From Polyangia bacterium (GTDB lineage Bacteria > Myxococcota_A > Polyangia > Polyangiales > Polyangiaceae), in NCBI GenBank assembly GCA_030430975.1, contig JAUIKB010000189.1:1-8639 (forward strand): DNA of 8,639 bases, written 5' to 3'. The translations under genes and the position numbers were made by a program. Below, piece after piece: positions 4,041 through 8,639 of the stretch. The notes below the pieces were generated by a model that did not search any database, was not told where the DNA came from, and worked only from the letters and a program-made list of their open reading frames with translations. The first letter of the stretch is position 1. The number at the start of each line of letters is the position of its first letter.

Positions 4041-7013
4041 CTAGCACCACTCGTAGTGACTGCGCTCAGGATTCCAGCGTAGGGCGCGTAGGGTTGCATC
4101 CCCGTCCCGCAGACGTCCCTTAAGCGGTCGATATCCGTCGGTCATGGCGATCGCATCGACGATCCGCACCTCGCGGGGCAGCTCAAACACCGCTAGTCGG
4201 GCGCGCAGGCTCGCCGCTAAATCGTCGGGGTCGAGATGAGCGTCCGGGGCCAACGTCACGCTGACAACCGGAACCTGAGCTTCTCCGCCCGTCGGGCGGG
4301 CGCCATACGCCGCCGCCAGACGGACGCCTGCGACGTGGTACATCGCGTCCTCGATCTTGCGGGTGGAGATCGGGCCATCTGGGCTCCGCACCAAATCGGG
4401 CAAGCGATCGACGAACCAGAAGTCTCCATCCGCGTCTTGGCGCATCGCGTCCCCGGTCACGAACCACACGTCACCGGTAGCGAATACGTCGCGGCGAATC
4501 CTCCGAGCGCGGGTCCCGGTTTGACTTCCGCCCAGAGACGGATGGGTGGCGTCCACGCGCGCTAACAGAACACCGATCGAGTCTTCTGAGGCGCGCACAT
4601 AGAAACCGTGCTCGTCCCGTACGAAGTCGTCGGTCTCGAAATCGAACTCTGCCAGCGCCAGCTCCGTACTACCCGGCAGCGGATGACCAAGGGCGCCGAC
4701 TTTGGCTCCCGAAGCATTTGCGAGCACGGCATTGCCTTCGTTCGTAGCGTAGAACTCCAGAACGCCCACCGGTCCGAAGCGGTCGACCAAGCGTCGCCAT
4801 ACGTCGGGACGCATGCCCGAGCCCGCAAACAGGCGTAGCGGATTGTTGTGCTCGGACGCGGCAAGAGGAGCATTGACGAGCTGCCGACACATTTCCCCAG
4901 CGTAAAAAACTACCGTAGCGCCGTAGCGTCGCACATCCTCCCAAAACCGCACTACCTGGAAACCGGGCGCCAGCGCGACGCGACTTCCCCCAACCAGCGC
5001 CGCGCCTACCGACACCAGAATGCCCGCGGCGTGGTGCAGCGGCAAACAGCAGTAGACTGTGTCCTTCGGGCTCAGCGTCGACGCCGCCGCCGCTCCATAC
5101 GCTGCAAACGCCCAGCGGCGATTGGTGATGCGCGACGGCTTGGGGCGCTCGTACCGGCCCTCGCTGAACAGGATCATCGCGAGATCGCTCGCCGTGCCCG
5201 GGTTTGGCCGATACCACTTGGGCAGCACAACGCCGGCAACGTCGATGGCCTCCATATCGACCGCGGAACTCGGCAGCTCGGGTCGTTCGTTACCACCACC
5301 GAGCACCAGCACGTCTCCCGAATACGCTCGGACCGCGGATTGGACGTGCGCCGGGTCGCACAATAGGAACTCGATGCCGCCCGCCTCGGCGAACTCGCGG
5401 ACGGCCGCATCGTCAGCATCCGGCGGAAACAGCACCGACACTGCGCCCAAGCGATTGATCGCGGTGACAGCGGACAGAAAGCTGGGCCGAGCGTCCATGA
5501 GCACTCCCACGCGCTGCCCTTTGCGTACGCCCACGTGGAGCAAGCCACGGACGACGTTGTCCACGCGCTCGTCGGCGTCCGCGTAGGAAAACGCGCGCCC
5601 CCGCCACAAGAAGAACGTCTGTTCGCCAATACGCTCAGCCTGTTGCGCCAACGCTAGTGCGAAACTGATCGATGTGTCGGCCTCGAGATTGCGCAGCTTT
5701 GAGAGCCGCGGCAGCTGGTAGCGCAAACTGTCGACGGCATCTCCGATATCCGTGGTCGCGTTGCCCAACCAGTTCCAAACGGAAGAGGCAGCGTCGCTGA
5801 GAGTGTCGTAGAAAAGCTCAACGTCCACATCGAGCTCGAATCCACCCACTTCCTCGTCGTCGTAATCGTCTGGCGCAGTAGTCTGCTCCCGCGTCACCGC
5901 GGCGGGCAGCGATCCCGAACCGGACTGGTATTGGAGCCAATCCACGACCGTCGGCCACGTGATCGACATCGCCTTAGAACCGACGACCAAACCGAAATGG
6001 CCCGCCGGCATCTGGACCTCGAAGCAGTCGGCGTGGGGCACGACGCGTCGCACCGCCTTGACCGATCGAGGGCGCGCGATCTCGTCCCGCGTTCCGACGA
6101 AATACAGAATCGGGCACGTGATGTCCGCCAGCGTCACGGTCCGGCCGTCGACGATAAAACCACCGTGCGCCATCCGGTTGTGCACGATGAACTCGTCGAT
6201 GAACTTCCGCAGCGCAGGTCCAGGCCAGGCAACGAACCCCTCGCCGCCCAAAAATCGGCGACGGCTCTCGCGCTTCTCGAGCGCCTGCCGATCGTGAAGC
6301 TTGCGAACGAAATCGACCAGCTGTTGCGCTTCCTTTACCGGCGTTAGTAGCTTGAAGCCCGTGCTGGTCAGAATCCCCGGCAGACCCTCGATGTGGCGTA
6401 GAGGCAGCTCCGCAAACGTTCGCGCTACCTCGATGAGGCGTTGCGCGGCATCGGCGCTGACGTTGGGCAGGTTGGCATGAATGTCGACGGGGCTACCGAA
6501 CGTGATCACCGAAGCGACGTGCTCGCTGCGACGGTACGCAGCGCTCTGGTAGCAAAACATTCCCCCTTGGGAATAGCCAGCAACATGCACCGATCGACCC
6601 GACGCGGCGTAAACGCGTTCCACGGCATCCGAAACGGCTTTGATATGATCGTCGAGCGTTCGCTCCACGCCGCCTTCAACCCGCTCGGGAGCGCCGAAGT
6701 CGACCACCCACGTATCGATGCCCGCCTGCACCAACGTTGCGGTCGCGCTCAGCTCGGGTGACACGTCGTAGATCTCTGCCGTCAGCATCAGCGGCGGAAC
6801 CAGCAACAGCGGTGGGCGAGATTCGCCGGCGCCGCTCTCCGACGACTTGTAACGACGCAGCTTGTACATCTGCTCGTGATGAACCACGTCGTAGGACGTG
6901 CTCTCTCGCTGAGTGAGGCGACCTAGACGAATCACCTCGAGCGCGTTCTGCGCTCCGGATGACAGTCGCCTTGCCCAACCTCGCTTGCGGCGTCGCCGTT
7001 TCGTTTTGACCAT
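4041..7013 (-). CDS. Fusion of PHA-synthase-like alpha/beta hydrolase and acyl-CoA-synthetase-like AMP-binding domain
   Basis: This 990-residue protein matches in size and order a family of long acyl-CoA synthetases I know from actinobacteria. The N-terminus is strongly basic (residues 3-16). Residues about 65-365 are a PhaC-like alpha/beta hydrolase, with nucleophile elbow GYSQGG (Ser148), acid in GTRDEI (Asp310) and AGHFGLVVG (His339). PHA synthases use Cys at the elbow, so this is probably an esterase, transferase or thioesterase. An acidic linker (about 380-403) leads to the adenylation domain (about 440-970): LHH (659-661), EFYATNEGN (753-761), TGD (853-855), the DR hinge (869-870) and C-terminal catalytic Lys965 in RPLKGRL. 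The ATP-binding P-loop, normally TSGTTGxPK, is replaced by FSEGRYERPK (616-625), so ATP use is doubtful, though homologues I recall also lack it. It follows the small regulator gene by 42 bases. Likely role: handling fatty-acyl or polyester-derived acids; substrate unknown. Confidence 0.88.
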   Translation of the reverse strand: MVKTKRRRRKRGWARRLSSGAQNALEVIRLGRLTQRESTSYDVVHHEQMYKLRRYKSSESGAGESRPPLLLVPPLMLTAEIYDVSPELSATATLVQAGIDTWVVDFGAPERVEGGVERTLDDHIKAVSDAVERVYAASGRSVHVAGYSQGGMFCYQSAAYRRSEHVASVITFGSPVDIHANLPNVSADAAQRLIEVARTFAELPLRHIEGLPGILTSTGFKLLTPVKEAQQLVDFVRKLHDRQALEKRESRRRFLGGEGFVAWPGPALRKFIDEFIVHNRMAHGGFIVDGRTVTLADITCPILYFVGTRDEIARPRSVKAVRRVVPHADCFEVQMPAGHFGLVVGSKAMSITWPTVVDWLQYQSGSGSLPAAVTREQTTAPDDYDDEEVGGFELDVDVELFYDTLSDAASSVWNWLGNATTDIGDAVDSLRYQLPRLSKLRNLEADTSISFALALAQQAERIGEQTFFLWRGRAFSYADADERVDNVVRGLLHVGVRKGQRVGVLMDARPSFLSAVTAINRLGAVSVLFPPDADDAAVREFAEAGGIEFLLCDPAHVQSAVRAYSGDVLVLGGGNERPELPSSAVDMEAIDVAGVVLPKWYRPNPGTASDLAMILFSEGRYERPKPSRITNRRWAFAAYGAAAASTLSPKDTVYCCLPLHHAAGILVSVGAALVGGSRVALAPGFQVVRFWEDVRRYGATVVFYAGEMCRQLVNAPLAASEHNNPLRLFAGSGMRPDVWRRLVDRFGPVGVLEFYATNEGNAVLANASGAKVGALGHPLPGSTELALAEFDFETDDFVRDEHGFYVRASEDSIGVLLARVDATHPSLGGSQTGTRARRIRRDVFATGDVWFVTGDAMRQDADGDFWFVDRLPDLVRSPDGPISTRKIEDAMYHVAGVRLAAAYGARPTGGEAQVPVVSVTLAPDAHLDPDDLAASLRARLAVFELPREVRIVDAIAMTDGYRPLKGRLRDGDATLRALRWNPERSHYEWC

Positions 7014-7055
7014 ACGCGAGCCAGCTAGGCTACCGCGTTTGGCGCCGCGCCGTGC

Positions 7056-7307
7056 TCAGGCTGCGAGAGCGGCGCGCCGACGGCTAGGCGCAGCCACAGC
7101 CGCGGCGACGGCCAGGCCCTGGAACGTGAGGCGAACCCGCTCCGCGTCGACCAGCTGGCGTCGCTCGAGGCCGCGCAGGGTCGCCCCGACGCGGGCCGCG
7201 GGCAGACCGCACAGGCGCGCAACCAGCGCCCTATCGGGCGTGGCGCCGTCCTGACCGATGGCGAAAAAGGCAATGAGTACGTGGCGTTCGTCTTGTGTCA
7301 GCGTCAT
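7056..7307 (-). CDS. Small winged-helix-type DNA-binding protein
   Basis: Using ATG 7307 the product has 83 residues: MTLTQDERHVLIAFFAIG, then a helix-turn-helix-like stretch (DRALVARLCGLPAARVGATLRGLERRQLV, about 25-53), then a short wing (VRLTFQGLAVA) and an Ala/Arg-rich tail. The order helix, tight turn, recognition helix and wing fits a minimal winged helix of the MarR/ArsR/Lrp-like group, without an effector domain. The frame also opens at an ATG at 7355 (99 residues), but the extra 16 residues overlap a cluster of ACTGAA-type inverted half-sites that looks like control DNA, so the shorter start is preferred. The Shine-Dalgarno is weak either way. It ends 42 bases before the hydrolase/adenylation fusion and may control that operon and itself. 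The family is inferred from the helix-turn-helix pattern, not a named match. Confidence 0.65.
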   Translation of the reverse strand: MTLTQDERHVLIAFFAIGQDGATPDRALVARLCGLPAARVGATLRGLERRQLVDAERVRLTFQGLAVAAAVAAPSRRRAALAA

Positions 7308-7308
7308 G

Positions 7309-7360
7309 ACTGAACACTTACCCCGTGTACTGAAAACGTGTCCAGTTTCTGGCATTCAGT
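7309..7360. promoter_or_regulatory. Cluster of ACTGAA/TTCAGT half-sites in the divergent control region
   Basis: ACTGAA occurs at 7309-7314 and 7329-7334, its reverse complement TTCAGT at 7355-7360, and a near copy TCCAGT at 7341-7346. ACTGAA (7329-7334) and TCCAGT (7341-7346) form an imperfect palindrome with a six-base spacer. ACAC/GTGT (7315-7318 and 7325-7328) add a further small inverted repeat. These lie directly upstream of the preferred start of the small winged-helix gene and near the plus-strand ferritin-like start at 7416, so they are candidate operators for the adjacent regulator. No strong -35/-10 pair was found. Confidence 0.4.
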
Positions 7361-7415
7361 GCGTGCATTTCGATAAGTGGGCTGAGCCGCGCACGGATCT
7401 GCGGCCCGGTGGCCG

Positions 7416-7679
7416 ATGTGGGAGAATGACGACGTCACTCAACCCCACGTGGAGCTCATCTTGGGAATCTTCGGCTTCGGCAAAACGCAAATCCCCTACG
7501 ACATGTTCTCGCTCAAGCGGAACGCCGACGAGGCGAAGCGCTTCACCAAGTGCGCGAATATTTACCACAAGGGACAAGAGCTGGCTTGGGACGGGCGTGA
7601 AGTCCTCCAGATGTTGATCGAGCAACATAACGGCATCCGCATCGAACCGGACAAACGCCAAGCGCTCGAGCGGCTGTTC
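7416..7679 (+). pseudogene. N-terminal fragment of a ferritin-like domain protein, joined to foreign sequence
   Basis: From ATG 7416 the first 88 codons read as a normal protein start; a stop at 7383 rules out an earlier start in frame. The segment around 29-70 (YDMFSLKRNADEAKRF, then a run containing HKGQELAWDGREVLQMLIEQ) resembles the first helices of myxobacterial ferritin-like or AurF-like di-iron proteins; Glu55 in the first helix would be a ligand candidate. In such proteins as I recall them, the stretch after ALERLFA continues into further helices with more Glu/His ligands. Here it changes after LFAM into DUF1552-type sequence. GC of this part is about 57%, close to the DNA to its left, so the fragment probably belongs to the main genome. 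It is divergent from the small regulator gene, 60 to 108 bases away depending on that start. Family call is moderate; truncation is likely real or artefactual at 7668-7679. Confidence 0.55.
7668..7679. other. Probable chimeric junction at a shared ERLF-coding sequence
   Basis: GAGCGGCTGTTC encodes Glu-Arg-Leu-Phe. This suits the ferritin-like side (ALERLFA) and also the usual start of the second half of DUF1552 proteins. My hand counts give 55-60% GC in the 60-base blocks just before it and 82% then 73% in the two blocks after 7680. A change of family and composition at a 12-base shared sequence marks a join. Confidence 0.65.
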
Positions 7680-8205
7680 GCGATGGGGCCGGAGGGCGAG
7701 TCGGGCCTCGCGCGGCGCCGTCGTCTGGCCTCGCGGCGGTCGATCCTCGACTTCGTGCGGGAGGACGCCGGCCGCGTGCAGACGAAGCTCGGCCGCGACG
7801 ACCGGCACCGCATGGACGAGTACCTCGAGGGCGTCCGCGCCTTGGAACGGCGGGTCGAGATGGTCGCCCGGGCCACCGACGACCCGTCGGAGGTCGCCGG
7901 CTTCGAGGTGCCGCGCGGGGTGCCGGGCGACTACGCCGAGCACGTGCGGCTGATGAACGAACTGCTGGTGCTCGCCCTGCGGCTTGATCGCACCCGCATC
8001 GCCACCTTCATGCTCGCCAACGAGGGCTCGAACCGGCCGTATCCGTTCCTCGAGGTGCGCGAGGGGCACCATCACCTCTCGCACCACGGGGGCGACGAAT
8101 CCAAGGTCGAGCAGGTGCGGCGGATCAACCGCTTCCAGTCGGAGATGCTCGCCGACCTGCTGCAGCGGATGGACGCGGTGGAGGGCGGAGGTGACGCGGG
8201 ACTGG
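7668..8205 (+). pseudogene. C-terminal part of a DUF1552 protein (fragment without its own start or natural end)
   Basis: Codons about 85-263 of the frame open from 7416 read as DUF1552, a family of secreted proteins common in Planctomycetes and Myxococcota whose function is unknown. Recognisable parts are an ERLF start, RRSILDFVREDAGRVQ (107-122), DEYLEGVRALERRVE (134-148), LDRTRIATFMLANEGSN (190-206), the conserved GHHHLSHHGGD (217-227) and INRFQSEMLADLLQRM (237-252). The segment ends at EGGGDAGL, where the family normally continues with a LLDN-type motif and about 80 more residues. After that the frame turns into Ser/Arg/Pro-rich nonsense antisense to the next gene. GC rises to about 75-80%, unlike the neighbouring 55-60%. 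Both edges lack normal gene boundaries, so this is a displaced or chimeric fragment. Confidence 0.75.
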
Positions 8206-8578
8206 GAGCGGTGCGGTCGCTCGTGGCCTTGCCCAGCGCGCGCCAGCGCAGGGTGACCGGCGAGCCTTCGACGCGCTCCCGGAGGGCCGCGCCGGCCGCC
8301 TCGGGGAGGCCGTCGGGGAGGGTCAGCACCCGAGGATGCGTCAGCGTGGCCGTGAAGTCGGCACTCCCACAGCCGATCGCGGCCGTGGCGGCGGTGTGCC
8401 CGACGGCGACCTGCCGGACCACGCAGCCCTCGGGGAGCGCCTCTCCGGCGCCGAACAGCTGGCGTACCGCGCGCTCCTGTCCCGGGCCGAGAGCGTGGAC
8501 GGGCTCGACCGGTTGACTGGCCGTCGCGGCGGCGCCGGTCAGCAGGACCAGCGCGACGGCGGCGAGGCGCGCCGTCAC
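8206..8578 (-). CDS. Secreted hypothetical protein, truncated at its C-terminus by the junction
   Basis: A GTG at 8578 has GGGAGG about ten bases upstream and opens a frame with a clear signal peptide (MTARLAAVALVLLTGAAATAS). About 100 residues follow that read like a small extracytoplasmic domain with Cys52 and Cys70 and the segment DFTATLTHPRVLTLPDGLPE (74-93). From about residue 120 the frame is antisense to the DUF1552 fragment and loses protein-like character, so the true C-terminus is missing. I do not recognise a family. Its GTG overlaps the stop of an upstream gene by four bases (GTGA), so it was the downstream member of an operon in its source genome. The frame formally continues past 8206, but that part is not credible coding. 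Confidence 0.6.
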
Positions 8579-8639
8579 CCGAACTCGACCTCCCGCTGCG
8601 GGACCAGTCGGTAGCGCCGGGACCGCAGCCAGATCCAGG
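8575..8639 (-). CDS. C-terminal end of an unidentified protein running off the right edge
   Basis: Only the last 20 residues are visible (WIWLRSRRYRLVPQREVEFG, then TGA at 8575-8577). A Trp/Leu start followed by several Arg looks like the cytoplasmic end of a membrane helix. The stop overlaps the next gene's GTG by four bases, which supports a real gene end and translational coupling. Nothing more can be said about its function. Confidence 0.5.
   Translation of the reverse strand, partial: WIWLRSRRYRLVPQREVEFG

Noticed and set aside
7416..8516. A single 366-residue plus-strand protein
   Set aside because: Its three parts belong to a ferritin-like N-terminus, a DUF1552 C-terminus and antisense of another gene. 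The last 100 residues are Ser/Arg/Pro-rich nonsense and GC jumps at the first join.
1..8639. CRISPR array, tRNA/rRNA genes, insertion sequences
   Set aside because: No regularly spaced repeats, no tRNA-like cloverleaf or rRNA sequence, and no transposase-like reading frame or terminal inverted repeats were seen.

Overview
The window is high-GC bacterial DNA. It most likely comes from a myxobacterium-like member of the Myxococcota/Deltaproteobacteria. This rests on an outer-membrane barrel protein with thrombospondin type 3 calcium repeats, a TonB/AgmX-like membrane protein with a proline-rich linker, and a ferritin-like fragment of a kind I associate with that group. The assignment is from memory of families, not from a search.

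Layout. Positions 1-819 (minus) hold the N-terminal part of an OmpA-type barrel protein that runs off the left edge. After a 256-base divergent intergenic region comes a plus-strand pair: a FadR-type GntR regulator (1076-1819) and an unrecognised 241-residue protein (1816-2541), overlapping by four bases. This pair meets, tail to tail with a four-base overlap, a long minus-strand run. In transcription order the run is a small winged-helix regulator (7307-7056), a 990-residue fusion of a PHA-synthase-like alpha/beta hydrolase with an acyl-CoA-synthetase-like adenylation domain (7013-4041), a TonB/AgmX-like membrane protein (3971-3117), and a small single-pass membrane protein (3068-2538).

The best regulatory signal is at 1041-1075. 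A perfect TTGACA -35 and a weak -10 flank TGGTCGGACCA, which contains the full core of the E. coli FadR operator (TGGTCNGACC). This suggests an autoregulated, acyl-CoA-responsive repressor. The hydrolase/adenylation fusion about 1.5 kb downstream on the other strand fits a fatty-acyl or polyester metabolism locus. I see no copy of the operator in front of the fusion operon, so that link is inference.

The right end (about 7416-8639) is mosaic. A plus-strand ferritin-like N-terminus at about 57% GC changes into the C-terminal part of a DUF1552 protein at about 76% GC, at a shared Glu-Arg-Leu-Phe sequence near 7668-7679. That fragment stops near 8205, where it abuts two genes read from the minus strand, one truncated and one running off the window. 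The simplest reading is one or two chimeric joins (assembly or amplification artefact, or illegitimate recombination), so the single 366-codon frame across this region should not be taken as a real protein.
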